A stretch of DNA of 64,000 nucleotides from positions 1 to 64,000 of the forward strand of contig NZ_BJNM01000003.1 of the NCBI RefSeq assembly GCF_006539685.1, in the 5' to 3' direction. The position numbers and the translations under genes were made by a program. Shown piece by piece: positions 1 to 8,205 of this stretch. Every line of letters starts with the position of its first letter. Position 1 is the first letter of the stretch. Source of the DNA: Gluconobacter oxydans. GTDB taxonomy: Bacteria; Pseudomonadota; Alphaproteobacteria; Acetobacterales; Acetobacteraceae. Under the pieces are notes generated by a model. The model worked only from the letters and a program-made list of their open reading frames with translations, made no database searches and was not told the origin of the DNA.

Positions 1-44
1 TTCAGCGTCAATTAAAGTTTCTTCTGTAAACATGAGCCTCACGA

Positions 45-653
45 ATGAGTGAAACCAAGAACCGCCCCTATCATCACGGGGACCTGCGCCGCGCCCTGAT
101 CGATACGGCGCTTGCCATGCTGGCTACAGACCAGAACTGGACATTCACGCTCCGGGAAGTGGCGCGCCGCACTGGGGTCAGTCATGCAGCCCCTTACAAG
201 CATTTCCAGGATCGCGAGATGCTGCTGCGGGAACTGGCCCGGATCGGTTTCGTCCGGCTGGGGGAGTGTATGGCAGAGGCCATGTCCCAGGATTTCCCTT
301 CCACGCGCGCGCAATTCGTCGCCACAGCCCAGGCCTGTATTGATTTTGCCCGCTGCAATCCTGGCCTTTACCGGCTGATGTTCAGCTCCGATGCAGACAA
401 GACAATAGATCCGCAGTTGCATGATGCCGCCATGGACACATTCGCAATTCCTCTACGCCTTCTGGAAGACGGGCAGGAGGACGGCAGTTTCCGGAAGGTC
501 GCTATCAGGGCCCAAGCGGCTGCAAGCTGGGCACAGGTGCATGGTCTGGCCATGCTGGCGATCAGCGGCCAGCTTCTTGAAGAGAAGGTAGGGGCAGAAC
601 CGGTACAAGGCGCGCTGGACGTATTGCTGGACGGTCTGTGCTGCAGTGACTGA
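45..653 (+). CDS. TetR/AcrR family transcriptional regulator
   Basis: A 202-residue protein with a TetR-type N-terminal DNA-binding domain. The helix-turn-helix lies at about residues 33-56 (FTLREVARRTGVSHAAPYKH), followed by the usual phenylalanine-aspartate stretch that begins the ligand-binding half. The C-terminal region is all-helical in character and of normal TetR length. The family represses nearby genes and is released by a small ligand. The SDR gene that follows on the same strand 200 bases downstream is one possible target; a divergent gene left of the window is another. The ligand cannot be told from sequence. Confidence 0.9.
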   Translation: MSETKNRPYHHGDLRRALIDTALAMLATDQNWTFTLREVARRTGVSHAAPYKHFQDREMLLRELARIGFVRLGECMAEAMSQDFPSTRAQFVATAQACIDFARCNPGLYRLMFSSDADKTIDPQLHDAAMDTFAIPLRLLEDGQEDGSFRKVAIRAQAAASWAQVHGLAMLAISGQLLEEKVGAEPVQGALDVLLDGLCCSD

Positions 654-855
654 CTGGAGATCATAGGCTCACATCTTTCTGTGCCCCGCCCAGTGCTGTA
701 ATTGCAGCCCTTGTACAGGCAGCTCTCTCCGGATCCGGGCGCCAGAAAACCATAGGACGCAAAGTGTTATCGCGTTATGAAGATGCAACCGTCTTTTTCA
801 GAAAGTTGATCATGCATTTCCTGACGCCCCCAACTCTGACCTGCTCGCACATTAC

Positions 856-1713
856 ATGAATCCCTTTTCCTTCAGAAAAAGGATAACGGTGCCGTCATTT
901 GCCGTCATGACTGGCGGAACGGGTGGAATTGGGTGTGAAATCGCGGGGCTCCTGCTGGAGCAGGGGTGGGATGTCCTTTTGCTGACACGCCAGCCCCGCA
1001 AGGCGGAAGAACAGATCTCAGGCAGCAAAGGCCGATTTGAGGCTGTTTTCTGTGATCTGACAGAGCCATCGGATCTTCAGACTGTCAGTAACGCAATCCG
1101 GGACCGAAACCAGCCCATCGAGCTTCTGATTCATTGCGCAGGGAAAATACAGCCTGAAGCAACCAGGGATATTACCCAGCATAGTCTTGAAGAGCAGATG
1201 GCAATCAATCTGACATCGCCAATCCTCATGACCAGTCAACTGCTCCCCGCATTGTCTCCCAATGGGCATGTCATGTTCGTCAATTCCATTGCCGGTGTGA
1301 TGCCCTTGCAGGGAAGTTCTGTATACAGCGCAACGAAATTCGGCCTCAGAGGCTTTGCGCGTTCCCTGGCGCTTGAATTCAGCCCCGGGACACTGAGGGT
1401 TTCGTCCATATTTCTTGCCGCTGTTGACACCCGGATGCTCGAGCAGGAAACGCGGGACGGGGGGTCTGTCCTGAATTTCGTCAATCAGCCTCTGTCGGCC
1501 CGATATGTAGCCAGAATGATTATCCGCACCAGCGAAGGGGCAGGACGTGAAATCTTTCTGCCCAGGATAGACGGCATTTTTGCCCATGCCTGTCTGGTCA
1601 TGCCGTGGCTGCTGCACATCACGACGCCACTTCTCGAAAAAGTCGGGCAAATCGGGCTGCGGCGCTTCCTGAAACACAAAGCCGCCGCTTCTGTCGTCGC
1701 GCATAAAGAATAA
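856..1713 (+). CDS. SDR family NAD(P)-dependent oxidoreductase
   Basis: Short-chain dehydrogenase of 285 residues. The cofactor motif TGGTGGIG is at residues 19-26, the structural HCAG at 92-95, and the catalytic Ser-Tyr-Lys triad is visible as S143 and YSATK (Y156, K160). The C-terminal tail of about 60 residues is longer than in minimal SDRs. The substrate is unknown. The ATG at 856 has no ribosome binding site; a GTG at 889 has AAAAAGGA ending 5 bases upstream and is the better-supported start, giving about 274 residues. It lies downstream of the TetR gene. Confidence 0.85.
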   Translation: MNPFSFRKRITVPSFAVMTGGTGGIGCEIAGLLLEQGWDVLLLTRQPRKAEEQISGSKGRFEAVFCDLTEPSDLQTVSNAIRDRNQPIELLIHCAGKIQPEATRDITQHSLEEQMAINLTSPILMTSQLLPALSPNGHVMFVNSIAGVMPLQGSSVYSATKFGLRGFARSLALEFSPGTLRVSSIFLAAVDTRMLEQETRDGGSVLNFVNQPLSARYVARMIIRTSEGAGREIFLPRIDGIFAHACLVMPWLLHITTPLLEKVGQIGLRRFLKHKAAASVVAHKE

Positions 1714-1878
1714 ACCGTCACTGATTCGGTCAGAAGCGGAGATGTAGACTTCGCTCAGCCATCATCATCATTTTGGGACAAGTGTTACCCTTAGATAAAT
1801 ACCGAAACCAAATGACGGCGTTGTTAACCAATAAAAAACACTAGAGATTTTATCAAACAAAAAGCATTTTATGATTTA

Positions 1879-1921
1879 TTGACGCAAAAACAGAAGTCTT
1901 TTACACATCCATTTCTGTTTT
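1879..1921 (+). promoter_or_regulatory. Putative sigma-70 promoter with inverted repeat around the -10 box
   Basis: TTGACG (1879-1884), 17 bases, then TACACA (1902-1907) makes a plausible promoter in a strongly AT-rich stretch (about 1780-1930). A perfect 9-base inverted repeat, AAAACAGAA (1887-1895) and TTCTGTTTT (1913-1921), brackets the -10 box and could be an operator. It would drive the unknown gene starting at 1943. Prediction from sequence only. Confidence 0.5.
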
Positions 1922-1942
1922 ACACTTTCGGAAGGCTGTAAC

Positions 1943-2251
1943 GTGCCTAGTGTGACGTTGACTGATTTTCTGCAAGTGACCCAATGGTCTCCCGACCAGC
2001 TTGCACAGCAGATTGGGCGTACAACCGATGACATCCTGTGGTGGACTCACCACCACGAGGAACTGCCGCAGCAGCTTCAGAACTGGATGACGCGGGTCGT
2101 AACGGCATTCCAGACAAAACCTCCAGCGATGGGGTATGCTCTGGAACGTCCGTCAAGCTGTTCCTTCAACGACGACCCTTCCATGACCGTCGTCTGCAAT
2201 GTCTGTGGTCTGGCGCCACGCTGCCGTCAGGGCATCTACGCGAAAAACTGA
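1943..2251 (+). CDS. Hypothetical protein with helical N-terminus and Cys cluster
   Basis: A 102-residue protein I do not recognise. It starts with GTG preceded by GGAAGG (1930-1935) at 7 bases. Residues 5-50 look like a small helix-turn-helix fold (SPDQLAQQIGRTTDDILWW), reminiscent of phage-type repressor domains, but this is a weak resemblance. The C-terminus has three cysteines (CNVCGLAPRC), which might bind a metal. The AT-rich promoter region and possible operator suggest regulated expression. It could also be a lineage-specific regulator. No function is assigned. Confidence 0.6.
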   Translation: MPSVTLTDFLQVTQWSPDQLAQQIGRTTDDILWWTHHHEELPQQLQNWMTRVVTAFQTKPPAMGYALERPSSCSFNDDPSMTVVCNVCGLAPRCRQGIYAKN

Positions 2252-2260
2252 TAAAGCCGT

Positions 2261-2866
2261 CTAGATCCTTGCCTGCAACCGCAAGGAAAGGCGCTCAGCC
2301 GCCTTCCGGAAGGCCTGAAAGAAATCCTCGTGGATGGAAACCTGGCCACCGGCCATGCCAATAAAGCCTTCCACCATTCCATTCTGAAGCAGACCTTCGG
2401 AATGGACCAGCATGCCGTCAGGATCTTCCATGCTGCCTGAGGAAGGCGCATCACTTTCCTCCCGCTTGCGCAGATCCTGTTTCAGAACATCGCGCCAGTA
2501 CGTCTCGACCTTTTCGGAATAAAGACGCCCGTCCACGGTGTAGGCTTCCATCGGCTTGCCCAGGCCCATCATGTAGCCGATTTCAACAGCTGTTCCCGGA
2601 TCCATCTCCGGAGAACGGCGGAACGGATCAATACAGAACAGGCCCGCAGCACAGCGGTCCATCAGATCACGATCTGCACGGACAAACGCAAGAATGGTTT
2701 CGCGACCTGGCGGCAGAAGGCGAGCCTCAGCCTGACCGTCAAAGGGCGCCACGCCATCCAAGCCATACTCGGCACAGATCGACTTCAGTTTTGCGAAAAG
2801 GGCAAGGGCTTCCGGACGGAACACCAGATCGCCCGCCAGATAAACTGGAATAAGATTTTCTGACAT
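2261..2866 (-). CDS. Nucleoside 2-deoxyribosyltransferase family protein
   Basis: A 201-residue protein resembling the nucleoside 2-deoxyribosyltransferase fold. The N-terminal strand VYLAGDLVFRPE matches the family's nucleotide-binding start, followed by RADRDLMDRCAAGLFCID and the conserved PEMDPGTAVEIGYMMGLGKP, where the Asp and Glu are the family's catalytic-region residues. Members swap bases between deoxynucleosides or hydrolyse deoxynucleoside 5'-monophosphates. Which of these applies is not clear. It is convergent with the small gene that ends at 2251, and tRNA-Ser lies upstream on the same strand. Confidence 0.8.
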   Translation of the reverse strand: MSENLIPVYLAGDLVFRPEALALFAKLKSICAEYGLDGVAPFDGQAEARLLPPGRETILAFVRADRDLMDRCAAGLFCIDPFRRSPEMDPGTAVEIGYMMGLGKPMEAYTVDGRLYSEKVETYWRDVLKQDLRKREESDAPSSGSMEDPDGMLVHSEGLLQNGMVEGFIGMAGGQVSIHEDFFQAFRKAAERLSLRLQARI

Positions 2867-2984
2867 AGATCCAAGCCTCTACACGGTCTCCGACCATGAA
2901 GAAAGCCTGATAAGACAGAGCCATTCAACGGGTGTACGGACAACTGCCCGAGAACCTGAATTTCATATTTTCTTGGGATCGCGC

Positions 2985-3077
2985 TGGCGGAGGGGATGGG
3001 ATTCGAACCCACGATACGACTTGAAATCGTATAACGGATTAGCAATCCGCCGCCTTCAGCCTCTCGGCCACCCCTCC
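2985..3077 (-). tRNA. tRNA-Ser (GCU)
   Basis: Read on the minus strand, the 7-base acceptor arm GGAGGGG pairs with CCCCTCC, followed by discriminator G and an encoded CCA. The anticodon loop is TTGCTAA (anticodon GCU). The T arm GTGGGTTCGAATCCCAT is canonical, and a long variable arm (TACGATTTCAAGTCGTA) marks it as a class II serine tRNA. Confidence 0.97.
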
Positions 3078-3168
3078 GCTTTTTTACGCGGTTCGCACGG
3101 CGTATGCAGGAGTGTTCTTAGGGGGTAACCGCGTCGTGGTCAAACCCCCCGAGAACATTTTTTTCGCC

Positions 3169-4626
3169 TTACTCTGAAAGAAGTTTCTTCAGGGTTTCAT
3201 TGACGAGGGCAGGGTTGCCCTTGCCCTTCATGGCCTTCATGGTCTGACCGACAAAGAAGCCGAAAAGCTTGTCCTTGCCACCTTTGTATTCCTCGACCTT
3301 GTCACTGTTTGCGGCGAGGATTTCGCGGATAGCGCTCTCGATTGCTCCGGTGTCAGTCACCTGACGCAGGCCCTTGCGCTCGACGATGGCAGAAGCGGAA
3401 TCCCCCGTCTCGACCATGTCTTCGAGAACTTCCTTGGCGATCTTTCCGTTGATTGTTGAGTCGGAAATCAGACCCAGCAGTTCCCGCAGACCTTCCGCAC
3501 TGACCGGGCTGTCCTCGATCGAGCGCCCCGTGCGGTTCAATGCTGCGAAAAAGTCGCCCAGCATCCAGTTGGCTGCCAGACGGGCATCCGCACCACGCGC
3601 CACGGTCTCGTAGAAATCCGCGATCGCCTGCTCAACGCAGAGCACGGACGACTCATAACGGCTGACACCGTATTCCTGCTCCAGACGCGCACGCTTGGCT
3701 TCCGGCAGTTCCGGCAAAGCCGCCTTGAGTTCGTCCACCCAGGACTGCTCGATCACCAGCGGCAGCAGGTCGGGATCCGGGAAGTAGCGATAATCATGCG
3801 CATCTTCCTTGCTCCGCAGGGAGCGGGTTTCGCCACGCACATGGTCGAACAGGCGCGTTTCCTGATCGACGGTTCCACCAGCTTCCCAGACCTCGATCTG
3901 ACGCTGCGCTTCGACCTCGATCGCCATCATCACGAAACGGATGGAATTGACGTTCTTGATCTCGCAACGCGTGCGATACTCGGTCTCACCCGGCTTGCGG
4001 ACCGACACGTTCACGTCAGCGCGCATGGAACCTTCTTCCATGTTGCCGTCACAGGTGCCGATATAGCGCAGGATCTGACGCAGCTTGCGCAGATAGGCAC
4101 CGGCTTCTTCAGGCGAACGGATATCCGGCTCACTGACGATTTCCATCAACGCGACACCGGCACGGTTCAGATCGATGAAAGAGCGTGTCGGATCCTGATC
4201 ATGGATCGATTTGCCCGCATCCTGCTCCAGATGCAGACGCGTCACGCCAATTTCGCGCGTGCTGCCATCCGCCAGATCAACCAGGACCTTGCCCTTGCCG
4301 ATGATCGGATGGGCGAATTGGCTGATCTGATACCCGGTGGGCAGATCGGCATAGAAGTAGTTCTTACGGTCAAACCGGCTGAACAGGTTGATCTCGGCTT
4401 CAAGCCCCAGACCCGTCCGGACGGCCTGCGCCACGCATTCCCGGTTCAGAACCGGAAGCATGCCCGGGAAACCGGCATCAACAAGACTGACATGCGTGTT
4501 CGGCTCGCCGCCATATTCCGCCGAAGCGCCGGAAAAGAGCTTGGCCTCGCTGACGACCTGGGCATGAACTTCAAGACCGACAACGATTTCCCATTCGCCG
4601 GTGCTGCCGGTGATACGATAGCTCAT
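3169..4626 (-). CDS. gatB: Asp-tRNA(Asn)/Glu-tRNA(Gln) amidotransferase subunit B
   Basis: GatB, 485 residues, normal for the family. It is the kinase/tRNA-binding subunit that phosphorylates and then transamidates mischarged Glu-tRNA(Gln) or Asp-tRNA(Asn). Diagnostic stretches are VGLEVHAQV near the start, [34 protein letters not shown] and RCEIKNVNS, with the C-terminal tail domain (YqeY-like) ending in the [14 protein letters not shown] type motif. The ATG overlaps the stop of gatA by four bases (ATGA), so the two are translationally coupled. Last gene of gatCAB. Confidence 0.98.
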   Translation of the reverse strand: MSYRITGSTGEWEIVVGLEVHAQVVSEAKLFSGASAEYGGEPNTHVSLVDAGFPGMLPVLNRECVAQAVRTGLGLEAEINLFSRFDRKNYFYADLPTGYQISQFAHPIIGKGKVLVDLADGSTREIGVTRLHLEQDAGKSIHDQDPTRSFIDLNRAGVALMEIVSEPDIRSPEEAGAYLRKLRQILRYIGTCDGNMEEGSMRADVNVSVRKPGETEYRTRCEIKNVNSIRFVMMAIEVEAQRQIEVWEAGGTVDQETRLFDHVRGETRSLRSKEDAHDYRYFPDPDLLPLVIEQSWVDELKAALPELPEAKRARLEQEYGVSRYESSVLCVEQAIADFYETVARGADARLAANWMLGDFFAALNRTGRSIEDSPVSAEGLRELLGLISDSTINGKIAKEVLEDMVETGDSASAIVERKGLRQVTDTGAIESAIREILAANSDKVEEYKGGKDKLFGFFVGQTMKAMKGKGNPALVNETLKKLLSE

Positions 4627-6110
4627 GCCGACACTCCTGCATGAATAGTAGGTCTGTGATGGAATGCCGCAGCCTGCTCGATGGCATGACCAGCCGCAAT
4701 CAGCGTTTCTTCGTCGAAGAACTTACCGATGAGCTGCAACCCAAGCGGCACGCCACGCGCGTCCAGACCAGCCGGGACGGACAGGGCAGGGACACCCGCC
4801 ATGCTGGCCGGAACTGTGAAGACGTCATTGAGATACATCTGCACCGGATCGGTTGGCTTCTCATCCTGCGCAAAAGCGCCGGAAGGAGCGGTCGGCGTCA
4901 GAAGCACATCAACGTTCTCGAAAGCCTTGAGGAAGTCCTGCTGAATCAGTGTCCGGACCTTCTGCGCGCGCAGGTAATAGGCATCGTAATAGCCCGACGA
5001 CAGCACATGCGTCCCGATCAGGATGCGGCGCTTGACCTCGTCACCGAAACCGGCGGCACGGCTGGCTTCATACAGACCATCCAGCGTCGAGGCACTGACA
5101 CGCTCACCAAAACGGACGCCATCATAACGGGCCAGATTGGAAGACGCCTCGGCCAGAGCCGCAATATAATAGGTCGGCAGGCCGTACTTCGTATGCGGCA
5201 GGGAAACCTCGACGATTTCTGCCCCAACATCGCGCAGCCAGGTCATGCCCTGCTGCCAGAGCGCCTCAATCTCAGCTGGCATGCCCTCGACGTGATATTC
5301 CTTGGGAATACCAACGCGCAGCCCCTTCACACCACGCTTGAGAGCGGCTTCGTAATGCGGAACGGGGGTATCAACGCTCGTTGAATCGCGCGGATCAAAC
5401 CCTGCCATCGATTCAAGCAGAATGGCGCAGTCCTGAAGATTGCGCGCCATCGGACCGGCCTGATCCAGCGAACTTGCGAAGGCAATCGTTCCGAAACGCG
5501 AGCAGCGACCATAAGTCGGCTTGATCCCGGCAATACCCGTGAATGCCGCCGGCTGACGGATGGAGCCACCGGTATCCGTACCCGTGGCACCGAGAACGAG
5601 CCCGGCCGCTACAGCAGCCGCAGAACCACCCGAAGAGCCACCCGGAACCAGCTTTGCGTCAGAGTCCTTGCGCTTCCAGGGGTTTTCCACCGGACCGAAG
5701 GCAGAAGTCAGGTTCGCCGACCCCATGGCGAATTCGTCAAGGTTCAGCTTGCCAAGGAAAACCGCACCATCCTTGAGCAGGTTGGCCGTTACCGTGCTTT
5801 CGTAAGGCGGTACGAAATTGCCGAGGATCTTGCTGGCTGCCGTGGTGCGGACACCATTCGTGCAGAACAGATCCTTGATGCCCAGCGGAATACCGCAAAG
5901 GCTGCCGCCTTCGCCCTTGGCCAAAGCCTCGTCGGAAGCCTTGGCAGCCTCGCGGGCCTGATCGGGGGTGCGGGTGATGAAGCTGTTAAGCTGGCCGTCC
6001 AGACGTTCGATCGCGTCAATATGGGCGTTCGTCAGCTCGACTGCGGAAATTTTGCGGGCCTTGAGCGCGTCCCGGGCCGAAGCCAGCGTAAAATCGTGAA
6101 TGCCGGACAT
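4623..6110 (-). CDS. gatA: Asp-tRNA(Asn)/Glu-tRNA(Gln) amidotransferase subunit A
   Basis: GatA, 495 residues, the amidase-signature subunit that releases ammonia from glutamine for GatB. The Ser-cisSer-Lys catalytic set is visible: Lys in [14 protein letters not shown], and the Ser-rich [16 protein letters not shown] followed by [14 protein letters not shown]. It is in the middle of the operon: its start shares one base with the gatC stop and its stop overlaps the gatB start. In alphaproteobacteria lacking a discriminating GlnRS and/or AsnRS this complex is essential. Confidence 0.98.
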   Translation of the reverse strand: MSGIHDFTLASARDALKARKISAVELTNAHIDAIERLDGQLNSFITRTPDQAREAAKASDEALAKGEGGSLCGIPLGIKDLFCTNGVRTTAASKILGNFVPPYESTVTANLLKDGAVFLGKLNLDEFAMGSANLTSAFGPVENPWKRKDSDAKLVPGGSSGGSAAAVAAGLVLGATGTDTGGSIRQPAAFTGIAGIKPTYGRCSRFGTIAFASSLDQAGPMARNLQDCAILLESMAGFDPRDSTSVDTPVPHYEAALKRGVKGLRVGIPKEYHVEGMPAEIEALWQQGMTWLRDVGAEIVEVSLPHTKYGLPTYYIAALAEASSNLARYDGVRFGERVSASTLDGLYEASRAAGFGDEVKRRILIGTHVLSSGYYDAYYLRAQKVRTLIQQDFLKAFENVDVLLTPTAPSGAFAQDEKPTDPVQMYLNDVFTVPASMAGVPALSVPAGLDARGVPLGLQLIGKFFDEETLIAAGHAIEQAAAFHHRPTIHAGVSA

Positions 6111-6397
6111 TATTCGACCACCTTCGGAACCGTATAGAATGGGCCTTCCCGCTCGGGAGCGTTGGAAAGAACTTTGTCACGGCAGTTACCATCCGTAACC
6201 CGGTCTTCGCGCAGGCGGGGCTTTGCAAGACCCGTGCCGATCATGGGGTCGACGCCCGTGACGTCCACTTCCTTGAGTTGCTCCACCCAGTCGATGATGG
6301 AGCCCATGTCCTTCCCGAGAGTTTCAATCTCTTCGGGCTGGAGACCAATCCTCGCCAGTCTGGCGATGCGCGTAACCGTTTTCGCGTCGAGCGACAT
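6110..6397 (-). CDS. gatC: Asp-tRNA(Asn)/Glu-tRNA(Gln) amidotransferase subunit C
   Basis: GatC, 95 residues, the small scaffold that wraps GatA and GatB. The N-terminal helix [18 protein letters not shown] and central [12 protein letters not shown] are typical, and the C-terminal segment [20 protein letters not shown] is the conserved extended tail. First gene of gatCAB; its promoter must lie in the 69-base gap shared with divergent ruvX. Confidence 0.97.
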   Translation of the reverse strand: MSLDAKTVTRIARLARIGLQPEEIETLGKDMGSIIDWVEQLKEVDVTGVDPMIGTGLAKPRLREDRVTDGNCRDKVLSNAPEREGPFYTVPKVVE

Positions 6398-6466
6398 GAA
6401 TATTCCTGAACAAGAGGAAATTTTATGGTGGCTTTTCAGCCGTCAGGGGGATCATAACGCCGTGCT

Positions 6467-6949
6467 ATGCCCCTGTTCAATCCACATGATCTCCGTAATC
6501 TTCTTCAGTCCGGTCAGCGCGTCCTCGGTCTCGACCCCGGATCGAAGACCATCGGCGTCGCCCTGACGGATGTCTCGCTCATGCTCGCATCTCCTCTGAT
6601 CGGCCTCAAACGCCGGAAACTGGGCGAAAATGCGCAGGAACTGGCCAAAATCGTCCGAACACAGGACGTAGGAGCCCTGGTCGTCGGATTACCGTTATCG
6701 CTGGATGGATCTTTTGGCCCGGCGGCACGCGCCGCATCGGACTGGACACAGGCCCTATCGGAAAAGCTCGGGATTCCCGCAGGACTGTGGGACGAGCGCC
6801 TGTCCTCAAGCGCCGTCAACCGTTTCCTGATCAAGGATGCCGACATGACACGCGGCCGAAGAGCGGAGGTCGTCGACAAGATGGCCGCAGCTTATATGCT
6901 CCAGGGCTGGCTCGACGCATCACGTCCGGAAGCGCCGGAAATTTTCTGA
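6467..6949 (+). CDS. ruvX: Putative pre-16S rRNA nuclease (RuvX/YqgF family)
   Basis: 160 residues with the RNase H-like fold of YqgF: the first acidic residue is in GLDPGSKTIGVALTD (D23), then VVGLPLSLDGSFGPAA, the second acidic group DERLSS, and the last in the DKMAAAYMLQGWLD helix. The family trims the 5' end of 16S rRNA precursor and was earlier called a putative Holliday junction resolvase. It is divergent from gatC and conserved beside it in many alphaproteobacteria. The stop codon lies inside a terminator-like hairpin. Confidence 0.95.
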   Translation: MPLFNPHDLRNLLQSGQRVLGLDPGSKTIGVALTDVSLMLASPLIGLKRRKLGENAQELAKIVRTQDVGALVVGLPLSLDGSFGPAARAASDWTQALSEKLGIPAGLWDERLSSSAVNRFLIKDADMTRGRRAEVVDKMAAAYMLQGWLDASRPEAPEIF

Positions 6950-6975
6950 TCCGGCAGAAAGATTTTCCGGATCAG
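6946..6975. terminator. Symmetric hairpin at the end of ruvX and a convergent small ORF
   Basis: CTGATCCGG (6946-6954) and CCGGATCAG (6967-6975) form a perfect 9-base stem with a 12-base loop, followed on the plus strand by a T-rich stretch. The ruvX stop (6947-6949) lies in one arm and the stop of the convergent 36-codon ORF (6972-6974) in the other. Confidence 0.6.
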
Positions 6976-7082
6976 ACGCTTTTGTTTCCAACCAGAGCGG
7001 AGCGTGACGACGTATTGGCCAGGACGCGGAACCATATTCGGGCCGTCATGGCGCCCATAAGCAGACAGAACAGGAACTTCAT
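6972..7082 (-). CDS. Candidate small membrane protein, 36 residues
   Basis: A short minus-strand ORF starting ATG at 7082 with GGAG 7 bases upstream. It encodes a hydrophobic N-terminal segment (MKFLFCLLMGAMTARIWFR) and a short polar tail. It resembles small single-pass membrane peptides, but no family is recognised. The good ribosome binding site and the stop codon sitting in a shared terminator hairpin support it; the short length argues for caution. Confidence 0.35.
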   Translation of the reverse strand: MKFLFCLLMGAMTARIWFRVLANTSSRSALVGNKSV

Positions 7083-7169
7083 GATCTTTCTCCAGTCATG
7101 AAGTCAAAACGAACCATATTGGTCCGGGTTTTCCATCGGACAATTTCAAATTGTAAAGAGGGCTGTGAC

Positions 7170-7319
7170 GTGATGTTTCGTGTGTTGATCGTGACGCTTT
7201 TTCTGGGACTGTCAGCCTGCGCCCACGACCCCGAGGACGGGAGCGCCCCCGTCAGCCGACACCACCCATCATCTCACGGGGCCTATGCGGGCGCTGGTGG
7301 CGGCTGGTCCGGATACTGA
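7170..7319 (+). CDS. Small lipoprotein
   Basis: A 49-residue protein from GTG 7170 (or ATG 7173), with AAGAGGG at 7156-7162. The N-terminus is a short lipoprotein signal with lipobox LSAC and the cysteine at about residue 17. The mature part is only about 33 residues, polar and His/Gly-rich (RHHPSSHGAYAGAGGGW). A longer reading from 7098 lacks a signal-like start. Its stop abuts the 3' end of the convergent transglycosylase gene. The function is unknown; small alphaproteobacterial entericidin-like or structural lipoproteins are comparable in size only. Confidence 0.6.
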   Translation: MMFRVLIVTLFLGLSACAHDPEDGSAPVSRHHPSSHGAYAGAGGGWSGY

Positions 7320-8156
7320 TCAGCGCTGCCGCCAGGCCAGCCGGACCGGCATGGCGCGATAGGACGCAAGATCCCGCCCACCCCTTACAGGCAAAGCACT
7401 CCCCGCTTGGCCGACTGTATGGTGAATGATACGGGGCGGCGGCGCATAGGACACCATGTGAACGGATGGCATGGTTTCCATACGCGGTGCGGGACGCTCG
7501 GAAAATCCGGACTGTCTGTTCAACGCAAAATAAGGGGCGGGCCTGGCACTTGGAAGCATGGCCTGCAGACCTGACGCGGTCATGACCACCTGTGGAAGGA
7601 AATCAGGCGGCCGGTAACTGTCGGGCTGCCCGTTCCAGATGGCCAGAACATGACGGGCATAATCGGCGCCCAGAGCCGGGGTGAGGGAATGATAGGCGGC
7701 CGTCGCGGCTGGCCAGCCCTGAAGCTGGTTGTGCAGCCCGGACAGGAAACGGGCCCCATATCGGGCATTGCTGTAGGGATCGAAAGCGTCTTCGAGCGAG
7801 AAAAATGCATCGGGGTGATGGTGCAGATTGATCTGCATGCAGCCCACATCGATCGAGACGATCCCGTGAGCCTGAAAATCCCGAACTGCCGCTATGGCTT
7901 CATCCCTGCTTTCGTAGAAATAGCCTTTTCCGGCCGCATTGACAGTCCACGGCCAAGCCACGGTCGCCGTACCATTCGGATCCCGCCGTCCGCTCTCCAC
8001 ACGACTGATAGCATCCAGAAGGCGGGGTGGAATTCCGGCCTGCTGCTCGGCAGCCTGCACTGCCACCTTACAGACAGAAGACGCATCATAAGCACGCGCA
8101 ACCGGTACGCCAGAGAGCGTCAGGGCAACGGCAAGGAGGAGGACTTTCCCGATCAT
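7320..8156 (-). CDS. Lytic transglycosylase (SLT domain)
   Basis: 278 residues with a cleavable signal peptide (about 1-22, ending ARA). The SLT fold follows: GIPPRLLDAISRVESGR carries the catalytic Glu (E54), then VGCMQINLHHHPDAF and PYSNARYGARFL, the usual lysozyme-like motifs, and the AAYHS motif. The C-terminal 90 residues are low-complexity. The enzyme cleaves murein between MurNAc and GlcNAc in the periplasm. Distal to pepP in the same direction, 49 bases downstream, so it may belong to the uvrD-prmA-pepP transcript. Soluble Slt35-like or conjugation-associated transglycosylases share this fold; no conjugation genes are nearby. Confidence 0.88.
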   Translation of the reverse strand: MIGKVLLLAVALTLSGVPVARAYDASSVCKVAVQAAEQQAGIPPRLLDAISRVESGRRDPNGTATVAWPWTVNAAGKGYFYESRDEAIAAVRDFQAHGIVSIDVGCMQINLHHHPDAFFSLEDAFDPYSNARYGARFLSGLHNQLQGWPAATAAYHSLTPALGADYARHVLAIWNGQPDSYRPPDFLPQVVMTASGLQAMLPSARPAPYFALNRQSGFSERPAPRMETMPSVHMVSYAPPPRIIHHTVGQAGSALPVRGGRDLASYRAMPVRLAWRQR

Positions 8157-8205
8157 TGTCCTGTATATGATCGGGAAAGGTAAAAAAACGGTTAGGCCTG
8201 CAACT

